Source: Epiperipatus broadwayi
Lineage: Eukaryota; Onychophora; Udeonychophora; Euonychophora; Peripatidae
Direction of reading: 5' to 3'
DNA: 64,000 bases
NCBI GenBank assembly: GCA_028023455.1
Contig: JAQFVV010012394.1
Span: 23,268,900-23,332,899 of the forward strand
A program made the translations under genes and the position numbers. This document shows positions 1 through 12,719 of this stretch, piece after piece. Positions within the stretch are counted from its first letter, which is position 1. Every line of letters begins with the position of its first letter. Below the pieces are notes generated by a model. It worked only from the letters and a program-made list of their open reading frames with translations, was not told where the DNA came from and ran no database searches.

Positions 1-2579
1 TTTATAGTTTTCAAAACATACACTATATAAAAAAAATAAACCTGATCCTTGAATACTACATGAGCAAGAAGAAAAAAAAAACACATATATTACAATATTA
101 TATGTGTCAATCACAACGATGAACAAACGTTTCCTTTCCTTAGATTTTATTGTAATTGTTCCGATTTGATCCGATCTTATGAGTAACATTAGTGATAAGA
201 CGTATATAACAAGCAATATTCTTAGCAAATATAGACGTGGAATATATTGTTTCACAATAACGCATTTAGACAATATTTAAGCTTTTTTTTTTTTTTTAAA
301 TGGCACGAAAATCCTTTATTATTTTGAATAACAATATAAACACAACTAGGCACAATCAAGCAATATCAAAACATTTTCCACGTAATACCACTAAACGAAG
401 TTTATCAAGATTTATAAATACACTTTTCCTTTTTTAAAATCCTAGAGAGATTGAGATGTTTGATGTTATTCCAGTGATTTGAAATTTAGCAACTTGAATT
501 ACGACCATGGAACAGAATGAAAATTATCACTGGTTTATTCTTCTTTCCTATCCGCGAAGATTTCTGTCTCAATTTTAAATAATTTTAGAGCAGCTGAGAA
601 TATCATTATTTTATATTTACCCAATCAAGAAAATTAAATACTTATTTAATTACTTCCATTATGCAATACATATTTAATAAGGTTAGCAAAGTTAATTTAC
701 TATTCAAGAATTGTTAATAAACTATACTTGACATTAATAATTTATCATTTTCTATTTTAAACAACTAAGCCATTCGCAGTAAAATTGAAGCATGAAATCG
801 AAGCAGACGATATTTCTTCCTAATGACGATACGAAATAATTCAGGCATTTTTTTTTTTTTTTTTTTTAGAACAAATTATTTTATAGGATTTAAAAATAAA
901 TGTTTAATTTATTTAATGTTTCTTCTAAAATTTCCACCAAAAGAGTTATGAACTATTTTTACGGAAAAGATAGTTTAAACAACAAATGGGTTTTTCAGAT
1001 TAGCGCGAAAATTAAATTGACTTTAGTCCTTTTTCTATTATCTCTTAATAATTCTAGTATTTTTAGTTTTAAGCATTTACTAAGAGGAATAAAACAACAA
1101 TAATCCCTTACTTTTTCTGCTCTGATTCTTTCCTCCAAGTGGTCCATATGTAGGCAAATATTTCTTCCAAGAATAACATTAATACTTATGAGGGTCATTT
1201 TTTTTTCTTCCAATGTGTAAAATCCAAAACTATACGGTCAATAAAAACAAAAGCAGCGGTGAGATGTCACAGAGTTATTAGTTTTTTATTTTAACATCTT
1301 TAGTTTCATCTAATCTTATAATTTTCTTCAAAATAATTTTGAAATTATTATTCTAGATTTTTACTTTTCTAATTTTTTCTTTTATGAGTGAAAATTTACG
1401 TCTTCTTTCAACTTTTTCATTAAGTAGTCTCCCCAGCTGATAAACTTGTTCTAGCCTTTATTGTTTGTCTTACCGGTTGTGATTGGTTCTGAATAATTCA
1501 ATCATAGTAAATGTACATAAATTAATATTTTTAATCCATCTAGTGAGAAAAATCCAGATTGATATTTCAATTTAATGTAATATACAATGTATTTAAAGAT
1601 CGTTTATAAACAAATTTAGAAAAATTATCAATTGCTTTTGGTTGTTTATTTTTACTTGTTTAATGATAATAAAGTTTTAAATACTTTCTTACTTTCAAAT
1701 GGGTTTTCTACTATTACAATATTATTTAACTAGCTACCACTGGAAATTGTGATAAAATACCTATGAGATAAATATCTATTCCACCAGACTTTCCGGTGCA
1801 TTATCAGTCCAAATCATCATCAGTTTTAAGATATTTATGAGTGCTTTTGGTTTAATTAGAAAATATATAATCCAATAAGCATTTTAATATATATAATGAA
1901 TATTTATACACTACTTTTTAATAATTTATAAATTATTACAATTTAAAATTTTACACACTGGACCCTTGAATAAAATTTCCTACCATGAGCCAAAACATAT
2001 GGTTACAATATATATCATACCTATATAAAGCATTCTTATTCAAGAGACTCATCAACTGTTTATTATATTTTTTAATATTAACATGATTAACAAAGTAGGT
2101 GCTGTATTTAATTGTCATTTTTACTCAAAATTAATATCAACTTTGGCTTTTGAATATTCTAATTAATTTAAATAAAATCACACAATGTAATATAAAATAA
2201 AATATTTTTATATAACTGCAGAAATTATATATATATATATAATAAAACAGAAAAGCCTTTTCCGGCAAATATTAATTTTTGCCTTTTTCAATGTAATGTA
2301 ACTATTTTAAATTTTCAATATATATTGAATACACAGCGACAACTCTCCTTTTTTTAAATAAAATTAACTTGAACCAATTATAACAATAATATAATATATA
2401 CAATGAATTTTTTTAAAAAAAACTATAAATATGTATTATATAATTTTTCATTAGCTAATTATTAGTTAAATTAATTGATGTTTTATATATATTCATACAG
2501 TTATGTTTGTTTTAATTAATACAATTTGTTCATATATTTTCCTTCTGTTAGATTCTTTAATATAGTTTAAGGTTTATTA

Positions 2580-3740
2580 TCTCCTCAATATATTAATTGC
2601 ATTATTATATTCTTTTGCTCTTTCATCTAATAGTTTCTCTGTATATCAATAATAAATCATATTGCAATTTCCTCAATTTTATTTACAATCTTCTTTTTCT
2701 TTTTTATATTTTATATCATCTCTTATTTTATAATTACCTATTAATTTGTCTAGATTTTTACTATTTGACTATCCTATGTTGATGTTTTTGTCTATATAAT
2801 TTTTATTTTTTAGTAATGTATTATAAATTTTAGGAAAATATGAAAGTTTTAACCACTTTTTATTAGAGCTCCTATTATTTAAATTAGATGGTTTATAATT
2901 AAAAAGTATGTTCTTTAATATTCTTAGGGTTATATCTATCATTTTTTTATAATTTAATAAATTATTCCTTTCGTAAAATAGCTATATTTTTATTGTATTA
3001 TATCTATAATTTTTATGTTCAATATTTTAAATAATTACCTGCTTTTGTATCCATGCTTTTTGTGAATCTATTAAAATTATTTTTCTTAAATTATATTCTT
3101 TAATAAAATGTCTTAATATAATTTTATTATCATTATCTATATTAATCTCTACATCTAAATACTATTTTAACATCAAATCCCATTTTTGTAAATTTAATAT
3201 ATATATTATTATTAAATTATTTATAAAATATGTATAGCTTGTGTGTTACCAATTATTAAGGTATCATCAAAATATCTAGAATGATGTATTATTTCTTAAT
3301 TTATTATCCTATTTTTATATTTTTGGTAATAAGCATATATCTATAAAACTACATCACTCATTCTCGTTAATAGTATTTCTTAAGCTGTCCGAGTTTGGCT
3401 CCATTTTTAGTATATCTATTTAGTATTAAATCAATTTTATATTTTCATATTCTTCACTCTTTACAGACTTGAATTTTTACTCACATTTTTCTCTATTCTT
3501 AATCAATTTAATATAATAAAAAATAATAATTATTGCAATCTTAGTGGTCATCATTAATATTTTTAAATGTTTTAAAATATAATCTTTTGGGAGTGTAAGT
3601 AAATTTAGTTTAATTGGTATAGCATATTTCTATTTTTCTTCCTTCCATATTGTCCAAAACTTCTTCCACTCTTGTTGCATCGCTCTATTTAATTAAAAAC
3701 CCATATTTTTCATAATCCATTTTCCATGATGCTTAATTTA
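2580..3740 (-). pseudogene. Decayed reverse transcriptase, possibly Penelope-like
   Basis: Read on the minus strand in shifting frames, this region gives scattered coding-like pieces interrupted by stops. The best is near 3240-3300, with RYFDDTLIIG, which resembles the catalytic YxDD-type motif C of reverse transcriptases. It is followed at about 3080-3150 by YLDVEINIDNDNK, reminiscent of the FLDV-type motif downstream of motif C in Penelope-like enzymes. Upstream near 3700 is KMDYEKYGFLI, and downstream near 2600 is EKLLDERAKEYNNAI. No intact frame remains and I could not find a GIY-YIG domain. The hairpin at 3743-3856 abuts its 5' side and carries a hammerhead-like core like those of Penelope terminal repeats, which is why I prefer that family. 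Other retroelement classes remain possible. Confidence 0.38.
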
Positions 3741-3742
3741 AT

Positions 3743-3856
3743 TTATGACAGTGTTGACTGATTAGCAATCTTCAGATATTTGTTTTATCTTTCACTTACC
3801 CCCCCCCCCCTTTCAAATATCTAGAGATGTCTGCTAGTCGGTCAAAAGTGTCATAA
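3743..3856. repeat. Imperfect hairpin with C-run loop
   Basis: Left arm (from TTATGACAGTGTTGACTG) and right arm (ending in GGTCAAAAGTGTCATAA) are imperfect inverted copies of about 40 bp. The loop contains a run of about ten C. Both arms resemble the terminal arms of the element at 62236-63403, with the shared pattern GCTAGTC.GTCAAAA.TGTCATA. It is probably a terminal repeat of the adjacent decayed retroelement. Confidence 0.55.
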
Positions 3857-4728
3857 GTTAATGAATAGTGCATTATAATGGTTATATTTGTTTGCTTTTT
3901 ATGCATATTTATATTTTCTTAATTTTTTAATTTACAATTTTATCATTTCTATTATAATATATTTTGAGACAATTAAGCAGTACAGTGTAATATAACAAAG
4001 CAGTAAATACTGATTGTTTTCGATGGTAGTTTGATATTGATAACCAATCTCTTAGCACAATATATTTTAGCATCTCAACTAATATTTTAGAGCACATTAC
4101 AAACTTTAATTCTATATATCATGTACCTATGTATATCTCTACTAATTAATACTTCCACTTGTTAAAATGACTTCTTCTAAGAATATGAATTATTAATCAA
4201 TTATTTCTTCAAAGAGGATATCTACCTTTTTTTTTAAACCTAGAAATCACATGGTAAACTGGTCATAATTAATTTTTTTGAACTTCACTTGGAATAAATC
4301 TTTTATACAAAATATATACAGTAATGACTATTGCAAGAAGCAATTGTAAGTATGAAAACATTTGTCATCTACAAGAATGATATATATTTTCAAGAAAAGA
4401 TATATATTAGAAAAATTATCATTTAAAAAGGTCATATATATAGTTCAAAGTGAGTTTGAGTTAAAAGTTTAGATTGATTAAATTGATAGTGTTAATCAAA
4501 TTTGTACATGAAAAGAATAGAATTATACTTAAGTAACGCTTGGTTAGATTAATACAATAATAATTTTTGTTAGTGAAATAAAAAATTTATTCCTTTCACT
4601 GACAGATTATTTAAGTTTGTTATTAAAATGTGTTTTGTGTGTATGTGTGCGTGCGTGTGTGTGTCAGTATTACTTAGAAGGTGAAGATCTTTTTGTAATT
4701 TTAAAAGTAGTTTTTCATGATAATCTAG

Positions 4729-4910
4729 GTGCTGATGGTAAATTTAATAGAGGTGATAACTCTTCGCCAGTACCAACAACAATGTCTCAACAAACTACAA
4801 CACAGCACCAACAGTTTATTAATGCAGCTTTACCTCCTGGGTATGGATATTATTATCCTGGAGGAATGGTAGCAGGAAGTTTTCCCCAGTATGGTACACC
4901 TATATTTCCA
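4729..4910 (+). CDS. Lingerer/UBAP2L-like protein, internal exon
   Basis: Internal exon of 182 nt. It completes a codon started upstream (one base), encodes 60 residues and ends on a codon boundary before GTAAGT. The peptide contains ADGKFNRGDNSSPVP, then a Q/T-rich segment, then LPPGYGYYYPGG and QYGTPIFP. From memory this matches the RGD-x-SP and LPPGY...QYG..FP block in the C-terminal low-complexity half of UBAP2/UBAP2L and Drosophila lingerer. Those proteins bind RNA-granule partners (FMRP, Caprin/G3BP) and have an N-terminal UBA domain, which is not in this window. The frame stays open upstream to 4617, and an alternative acceptor (GTGTCAG at 4661-4667) would add 20 residues of non-family sequence, so I chose ATCTAG at 4728. 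Confidence 0.78.
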
Positions 4911-5517
4911 GTAAGTATTGGTATATAAGTGCAGTGAATTCTCAATCCATCATTTTTTAAAGAATTAGAAAAAATAAATGATATGTAAAAATGATAGAGT
5001 CTAATTAAAGATATAGATAAGAACACTTTGAACTTTTACCCATTGAAATACTTTATGTCAAAATACTATATAATCATTGGCTTTAAATATAACTCAAGAT
5101 TTATTATAAATTTAAAAAATTCCTATTATTTGTAAAAAAAAAAAAAATGTCTTTATATATAGACAGTGCAGTATATTTATAATAATAATTACATGTTTAA
5201 TAATATTTATAAAAATATTTTGTAAGAAATGCTTTTATTTAATTTGATGAGTGATGTACTAAAAACCAAAAAATATTTTTTTCTTCTTCACAATTTTGGT
5301 TGTTATACATATTTTGAAATAAGTGTTCTTTGAAATTTAAAAAAAAAATTCATGTGGAAAAAATATTGAACCAGGATGATGATTTGAAAATAGATGTGGA
5401 AAAATATTTTGAAAAATGATGGATCCATATTTTTATGACATATTTCTATAGCTATAATTTCAAGATTAAAAAAAAAACAGGCAGTAGATGCATAATTAAT
5501 GAATTGAGATTTTATTG

Positions 5518-6065
5518 CAGCATTTCTCAACCTTTTTGCTGCGCGACCCAATAGATTTCATTGAAATAGTTCTGCGACCCAAATGTTTATTACATAAATT
5601 ACAATATAAAATAAAAGAGATATTACATCAGCACAGTACTGTATATATGTATATATTTGGATCAATTTGATAATATTCATAATGAACAAATAATTTTTAG
5701 GTTAAAAGTTGAGTTAAAGTTAAACTATATATTTTTAATTTAAAAGCTTAACACATTTTGTTAATTGCCAAAAAAAAGTGTTTTCTTTTCAAATAAGGTT
5801 TTGTTTATATATACAATTTTTTGAACAATTACATTTTGAAAATAATCGTGAAATTTAAATTATGATTATTTAAGTTCAAATTTACAATTGAATTTGAGAA
5901 AACTACTCAAAGCATAGATAGTATTACTTACTAATTTTTTATTAATATTAATATTTTCTTAAAATTTAAAAAGTTTTTTACTATCAGATATTTATGTTTT
6001 TATTTGTTGGTGCATATTCGCGAACCCTTAAAAATTTAACACGACCCAAAGGTTGAGAAACGCTA
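5518..6065. mobile_element. Non-autonomous hAT-type MITE
   Basis: The left end CAGCATTTCTCAACC and the reverse complement of the right end TAGCGTTTCTCAACC form near-perfect terminal inverted repeats, each followed inward by a cGACCCaa stretch. This end resembles the CAG-TTCTCAACC termini of many hAT MITEs. Flanks TTTTATTG (5510-5517) and TTTTATAC (6066-6073) agree at six of eight positions, matching the 8-bp target duplication of hAT elements after some decay. The 548-bp interior is AT-rich with no transposase, so it would have depended on an autonomous relative. Confidence 0.8.
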
Positions 6066-9017
6066 TTTTATACTGTAACTAAAAATATTTTTTCCAACTA
6101 ATATTTTGCTTTTTGTTACATTTTTACTCATATTTTGTTTTGTTTTTTTCTAGTTTTTGGAATAAAAATTTGTCATCTTTGTTTTTCTCATTTGCTTATA
6201 TTGAATCTTTTTTTTTTTTTTTTAAATTGGCTAAAAAACAGAAGTAAGAACTACTTATTTTTTTAAACTATACCAGAAAATTTGAAAATATTTATATATG
6301 GGGGGGGGGGTTCACACTGCTGTGGAAACAATTGGGAAACTATTCCATGATAAATAGATGAAAAGTATGCAGTCACAATAATGTAACAATTGCAAATTTT
6401 TTTTAAAAAAAACTCATGTTCACAATAAAAAGAAAGTAGTTAGTCCCTGAAAGTTAGAAGATAATATTTTCAAATTATTAGCATGTGGCATTTTATTTAA
6501 AAAAAGTGGAAAATAATATAAGTCAATGGTAAAGAATATAGTATAGATATTTGAATCCTCCTTAATTAAAAACAAATAGTAGTAGAGAAAATAAAATTAA
6601 CTAATGTATAGAAGTGTATTCTACTGCATAGGAAGATGAGGTGAGATTGCTATAATATATATATAATCATCTATTCATAGTTGGCTTAGATATTGAGGTA
6701 AATTCTAATAAATTGAGTCTAGTAGCAGTAACAAAAATGGGAATTTAAACAGAAAAAAATTTTTAAAGGAGCTATTTTGATTTGTTATAAGAATAATTGA
6801 AGAATCTAACATAAATAATGTTTTGGTTTGGGTTTTGAATATTAAAGCAGAAATAAAATATGTAATTATAATTCAATATTTTCTGTCAATTGTATGAAAT
6901 ATTATTTTACTCAGATTTATTCTTCAATGTTTTTTTCTCAAGATTTTATTCTTCAGCAATTAAAAAATTATTTTAATATTATTGGATAGAGTTCATAAAA
7001 AACTTAAAAAGTGGATATTCTCATTTATAACAGCACTGAAACAGTTTATAAATTAGATCATTAGTATTTTACATAGAAAAATTGAAAAACAGCCAGGTAT
7101 TAAAGAATTGAATTATAATTCAGAGTGCTTATCCATGCTTTAAAAGGTATGGTCCATCATTAATTTGAAAGTTATAAATTTAATTGAAATCAAAACTGTG
7201 AACAGCAAAGAAATCTTAAAATGAATTTAAGTAAAAAAAAAAATAGATTAATTAAATAAACTAGTGACTACTCATTAGAATTTTTTCGTTGCTGTCTTTT
7301 TCTTAGAAAAGTATGTAGTAATTGAAGATGAAAATGTTTCCTTTTTAGTGAATGTAAAATGAGAAAAGTTAGATAACTCATAAAATCATTGCCAAAAAGG
7401 AAATTTCATAATATTATTGAAAACATTCTTTCCAACGTTGTTATGTAATCAATTAAGCAATAAAGTAAAAATGTTGATCAAATTATAAAGTCATTGCTTG
7501 GAAAAAGTATTTACTGGCCTTTATATTAGAAAAGAGTAGCTTATATTTCAATATCAAAGAAAAGAATATGCAATCTACCACACAATTACTTATTTGTTAT
7601 ATAACAAGGTTATCTAACCTTGTAATCCAGAGGCCACATTAAAAAATAATATTCAAATTACATCCAAAATAACAACGCAGTATAGTGTGTATATTAAGTT
7701 ATTACAGAATCCTGTCATTAGTAACACACGTGCACACATTCGCTATGCACACTAATCTATGCATTGAATTAAAAAATGTAAAGTCGTTTATTTGACAAAA
7801 ATCCCAGATAGTATCTGCATCAGTATTATCGACTAGTGATAGAATTAAAATATTTAGTAAGCCTTTGATTCAAATTGTTTTAATCTTTAAGCAGGTCACA
7901 TGCAAGCCAAAATCAAATTAAAAATTGAAATACCTAAATATCAGGAAAATTATTTAAAAAATGTTAGATTTATTTATATTGTTTTTTTCATGATATTTAT
8001 GTATTAATCTAAGCACTCCAGTAGCATTTACATATTCGTTACAAAAAGTCAGAACCCACTAAAATCAAAATATAGATCAGTTTAAGAAGCTGTAAAGATA
8101 ATACAAAATCTTAAAATTCAAAAAATATATTGCACTTTTCTGTTACATGTTGGAGGATTGTCATTATTTCTTAAAAATTTATTTGCTTACATAAAAGTTA
8201 GATTTTTACTCGATTAATACAAATCTCAGCAATTTGAAATGTGTAATTATAATTGATTTCATCACTTCTCAAATAAAGAAGCTCACATACTACTAATTTA
8301 GTTGTAATGTATTGTGATCTGTTTGATGAACAGTGTCCTCTCAATCATAAAATATGATGATAATTAAATATTTTGAAAATTATTTCATAATTACTACTGA
8401 GTTTTGAGAAAATGATAATCATTGCACAACATTAATACACTTTATATTATATTTTCAATCTTTTGCATGGATATTATCTGCAAAATCTTATGTTAAATCA
8501 AAAGATATAAAATGAAACTAAAATCAGCATGTGGTTTGTGACAGGAGGAAAAAGAAACTGAATCACCCAATATTTTAGAGGACTGCTGGTGTTTAACAAA
8601 TCAGCTATTAACGTGAAATAGTTTGTGTTTAAGATTTTCAAAAAATTTCAATCCATACAATGTTAATGCATTGATTTACTTTCTTACGATAATTTGATGA
8701 ATATAATAATATGATTCACTCAATTCTTTATAGCATTGGAACAAAGAGCTCGTTTTGTTTTATCGTATAAGTGAAGATTTGTTAATTACAAGCAACAATA
8801 ATTAGCCTAAGGATGAGTGTTCCATGGCTTTTATAGCACTTGGATGACTTAAATGATGATTGAGGAGAAATAATAAATGTCAGGAAGTTTGGCTGTTATG
8901 TGTTTATTATTGTTAAGATCTTATTATCTTGATTTTAAAAATAGCCACAGTGGCTACATTATGGCAGATACTAGCATACGTTAATAGTCAGAAAATTACA
9001 TTAAGCACTTAGGTGTA

Positions 9018-9360
9018 CCATTGTCCTTGACCAGAAAGTACATCCAGTCAATCAAAAGCTCTTGGACCTAATTCGCACTCTCAAAATTCGAGATACCAAA
9101 CTAACCCCACCTCCACTCCTCACAGACACTTGGGCAATCCTCCAACTCCCATTCTCTCAGCCTCTATCATAGGACTCAATCACGAAGACATGCATTTCTG
9201 ACCGGCCTGGACTACACACCATTTCCCCTCGCCACTTCCCATTCCCTTTTTACATGTATCCTTCCCCTCTTACCATGTTGCTCCTGTAATTTCATTTATT
9301 TTACTGTATCTGTTTTTTTTTTTTAGATAAATAAACATTTCATCACTGGGAAAAAAAAAT
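9018..9360 (+). mobile_element. Poly(A)-tailed retroposed insert of unknown source
   Basis: Identical 11-bp flanks ACTTAGGTGTA lie at 9007-9017 and 9361-9371, and the insert ends in a run of nine A plus T. These are hallmarks of target-primed retroposition. The interior is clearly richer in C and G than its surroundings and is C-rich on the plus strand. Near its end it has AATAAAC-like sequence, as in an mRNA 3' end. It could be a 5'-truncated poly(A) LINE, a SINE, or a processed host transcript. I recognise no protein in it. Confidence 0.75.
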
Positions 9361-10757
9361 ACTTAGGTGTAAACTTCTGATTTGTAATTTTATATATATA
9401 ATAAACTTTAGTTGAAAAGCTAAAATCCATGCCTTAAAATACATAAGCTAAATGATTAAGCAACTTATTTAAGGTGCTGACAATTTTTATAAAGAGAATT
9501 TTTTAGGGAGAGAAATTTTTATGTTAACCTTATTCTAGATTAGATACGGACAACTTCTTTCAAACAGTAGCCTCATGAGCTGTGTACAAATTATATTTCA
9601 AGAAATTCTTTTGTCTGTGTGTGTGTTTTTCACTTTAGTTGAGTTGCAATCATTACTGTCTATATAAACATATTGGACTATAGATAAAGATAGGTATCCA
9701 CCTTTATTATAAAAGGAGGTTGCCTGGCAACAGATTGAGAATGTTGATGTTATTGATATTAAGTTTAGACTGCTTCGTTGTATTTATATTACAATGTATA
9801 TAATTTTAGATTTCATTTTAATAAACTGTATCCTTACTATTTACTCAGATATTTATTTTTAACATAAAAATGAGAATATCATCTAAAAAAAAAACAACTC
9901 TAAAAGTAATTTGAAAATTATAATTGTTATAAACAATATTTTATGAACAAATTGGTTTTAATTTATGAACATACATAGTCATAACTGTCAAATATCTAAT
10001 CTAAGTAAATCCAGATTATTTATTGTTTGTTTGTTTTTTTTTGGGGGGGGGGGGTAAATATATTTTTATAAAGAGAATGGCAATATAACAAAAATAGATG
10101 GTACAAATAAATTTTACCTTTTTGATTCATGCATAGGCTATCAATTAATTTAGAGAGCTCCCTATTCTCTATTTTTAAATCACAAAGCTAGTGTTGGCAT
10201 CCTTAAAAACTTAAATATTATCACAATAACAAATTTTTTTGATACTCTAAGCTAGATAATCTTGGTGGGAAAATAAATACTTCTTGAGTATTTTATTGTC
10301 CAAGAAATAATTGTTTTAGAGTTCACACATCTTTTTAATGTGTTTTCTGTCCCCTTGCATGTAAACTATACTTCTGAAAATTCCAGCGATATGCTGTGGG
10401 AGATAAGTATACATTTTTCAATCAATAAGACATATCCAAAGTTTCTGGATCATGTCATTAGACCTACTTTTTAAAAATAAAAAAAAGAAACCGATAAAGT
10501 CGGCATTAAATGAAAATGTTTTGTAATGCAGATAAATTTTATGGAATAATTGTCAATTTTTCATCGTTCAAATTTTAAAATTTAGTGTTAGTATCTTCTC
10601 AAAAAAAAAATCTGGGCATTATCTGTCACTGTAATCTGTTTGCACGCACCCCCCCCTCCCGTTTTTTTTCTTCTTCATATTATATTATCCATATATTATT
10701 TACTAATAAAACTTATTTTTAAAAAAGAGGAAAATCATATCACATATTCAGAAAAAC

Positions 10758-10835
10758 TTTTTTTGTATAGTTTAATATTGGTTTCAGTTAAGTTATTGTC
10801 TCAGGGTTTTTTTTTTGTATAGTTTAATATTGGTT
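10758..10835 (+). repeat. Short direct repeat
   Basis: Two copies of about 27 bp, TTTTTTTGTATAGTTTAATA plus TTGGTTT, start at about 10758 and 10809 in tandem-like spacing of about 50 bp. They look like a local duplication without other features. Confidence 0.6.
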
Positions 10836-11047
10836 TAAGCAAAATTGTATATAATATATATTAATTTTCAGTGATGTTATTGTGCATAAATATAGAAAAG
10901 AAAATTAATGATTTTGAAAAATACAATTTTAATGCTAAAATTTAGCTGATGACAATTGTTTATATCTATACATTGTTATGTAAATTATAATGATGTTGCT
11001 CTTGCAATATTAATTTGGATTTATTAATTTCTCTATTTCATGTACAG

Positions 11048-11135
11048 GTTCCTCAAGCAACCAATGCTCATGGTGCTACAACAAGTGCACAGTTTCAGAA
11101 ACCTACAGCTTATGGATCACATTCTTATAATTCTG
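11048..11135 (+). CDS. Lingerer/UBAP2L-like protein, internal exon
   Basis: Exon of 88 nt between acceptor GTACAG and donor G|GTAAAA. It starts in phase 0, encodes 29 residues and leaves one base. The peptide includes VPQATNAHGATT, then FQKPTAYGSHSYNSG. It continues directly from the QYGTPIFP end of the previous exon. The YGSHxYNxG motif is characteristic, from memory, of UBAP2L/lingerer proteins just after the QYG...FP segment. The split Gly codon (G|GT) joins equally well to the exon at 38840 or to the exon at 63554. This is a low-complexity, probably disordered segment with no enzymatic motif. Confidence 0.78.
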
Positions 11136-12440
11136 GTAAAAATTATTTTTTAATTTTGTGTGCTTAATGAAATATAGGACAAGACTTTAATAAAACATTT
11201 ATGCATGAATGCATCTATTCTTACAAGCTCATGTGCATAACATACATTCATTTCTAAGTGAAATTTAAAAAAGTATGATTACAAATGGGCACATTTTTAC
11301 ACATAAATAATTATTAATTTCATCTATCATTTTTCATCCATATTTTGTTTGTAATTATTTTTGTTAAAATACTGAATCTGAGAATTATTTGCCGGATTAT
11401 GAGTTCGGCAACATTTTGAAGCTGTGAATACTATAAATAAATTATGAATACTGTATTTGTAATCTTATTCAATGAAATATCAATTTTTCACATTCAAAAT
11501 TAAAAACTCAAGATAAAAATCTTTGATATAGTTGTTTTATTATGATATTAAATTAGATCTAATGCCTCCTCGAGGTTATATGTTGAACTTCATAATCCAT
11601 GAATAATTTTTGGAATGCTGTTTTGTACTTGTCAGATTAGAAATTAAAATCAATAAACTATCCAGATACCTCTCTTTTTATTAACAAGTTTAGGGGAATT
11701 GTGTAGATTTTTGTAGATAAATTTAAAAAATAATGATAGTATACCTATTTAGGCAGATTCTTTGACCTAGGTTTAAAGATTGTTTCAAATTTCCAAAATG
11801 CTTAATTGATGGTTTTCATTGATTCTAATTTTTCTAATAAGATTTTGAAGAGTTTAAAAAAAAAAGATATTTTCAACAATCATTTTTATGTTTTCCCAAA
11901 CAATTTACCCATAATCCATAAAATATATGCAAATTTTGCTTAACAATTTTTCAAAATAGTTTTTCAAAAACCTTTGGATGATAAGTAAATAATTTTTGAT
12001 GACTACAGACTTAACAATAACAGTAAAATACAGATTTGGTTTCTGTTAATCAGATCTACTTGTCATCCTAAAATTTTTATATTAGATGCATGTTTACAAA
12101 GGTATTAGTTTAATCTCAAGATTCCTTTTCACTATTAACTGTAAATGATTTATTAATAGGAATGTTGTTAATGATAGTGAGCCTTGATAGGATGAGTCAT
12201 TTACTGACTAACAAATTATTAATAGTACTTATGGCTATTTGTAATTGAATTTATATTTTGTTTAATTGAAAAATTATTTTATATGGAGATTAGTTACAAA
12301 AAAGAAAATCGAAAGAATAAATAAAAAAGATATCCAACCCAATTCTATTTTAGTCTTTTCAATATGTTTTTGTTATTATAATATAATCTTCAATAGTTTC
12401 TATTCCTCTTTCCTTCTTTATTTTTGCTTTTTTAATATAT

Positions 12441-12719
12441 AACATATAATACAACACTCCACTCTTCTTACACTTTAAGGCAAAATATATTTATTAATTT
12501 TACAGTTTCGACTGTTCCTAATAGTCTTCGTCAGATCTACAAAAATTTAAACATTATATCAATATACCGATTGTATCTTCCATAATGTCCAAATCTTCCT
12601 TCACCATTTACCCGTGTATTATTCCTTATAATATAATCTAGGAACAGTCAAAACTGTAAAATTAATAATTATATTTTGCTTTAAAGTGTAAGAAGAGTGG
12701 AATGTTGTTATTATATGTT
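12441..12719. mobile_element. Inverted-repeat element with about 85-bp arms
   Basis: The left arm (from AACATATAAT, through CACTCTTCTTACACTTTAA, to about 12526) is matched in reverse complement by the right arm (about 12633-12719, ending TTATATGTT) with few mismatches. The spacer of about 105 bp has no ORF. The inner edge of the left arm, on the minus strand, reads CTGACGAAGACT...AGTCGAAACTGTA, a motif shared with terminal repeats of Penelope-like elements. It is either a foldback MITE or an inverted pair of such terminal repeats. Confidence 0.7.
12505..12534 (-). ncRNA. Hammerhead-like ribozyme core, unproven
   Basis: On the minus strand, CTGACGA fits the conserved CUGANGA box. It is followed by a GACT/AGTC stem-loop and then GAAAC. 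One extra A lies between the box and stem II, and I cannot identify a convincing cleavage triplet or stem I partner. Treat it as a relic or as a shape shared with Penelope terminal repeats rather than a demonstrated ribozyme. Confidence 0.3.

Larger units (their letters stand above)
1..4728 (+). other. Upstream intron (3' part) of the lingerer-like gene
   Basis: This stretch precedes the first recognisable coding exon and ends in the acceptor ATCTAG. The incoming codon needs one base from an exon lying left of the window, so this is intron rather than promoter. It is AT-rich with long T and A runs. Apart from the reverse-transcriptase remnant at about 2.6-3.7 kb and the hairpin at 3743-3856, I see no gene, RNA or mobile element in 1-2580 or 3860-4728. 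A short GT-rich run lies at about 4637-4663. Short ORFs at 900-1103, 995-1213 and 2597-2782 have no recognisable domain and look like chance. Confidence 0.6.
4911..11047 (+). other. Intron between the first two visible exons
   Basis: The intron opens with GTAAGT and closes with GTACAG, and joins codons in phase 0. It contains the hAT-type MITE at 5518-6065 and the retroposed insert at 9018-9360. In 4911-5517, 6066-9006 and 9372-11047 I see only AT-rich sequence, homopolymers (G-runs at about 6301 and 10043) and small local repeats. There is no coding or RNA gene. Confidence 0.75.

Noticed and set aside
1805-1840. CATCATCAG (minus CTGATGATG) as a hammerhead core
   Set aside because: No following stem II or GAAA, and no stem I complement.
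4617-4728. Upstream extension of the first exon's open frame, including a GT-repeat-encoded segment
   Set aside because: It translates a dinucleotide repeat and intron-like sequence. The acceptor at 4728 begins exactly where lingerer-like sequence starts.
8316-8340. TTTGATGAACAG as a hammerhead core
   Set aside because: No stem II hairpin and no GAAA at the right distance.
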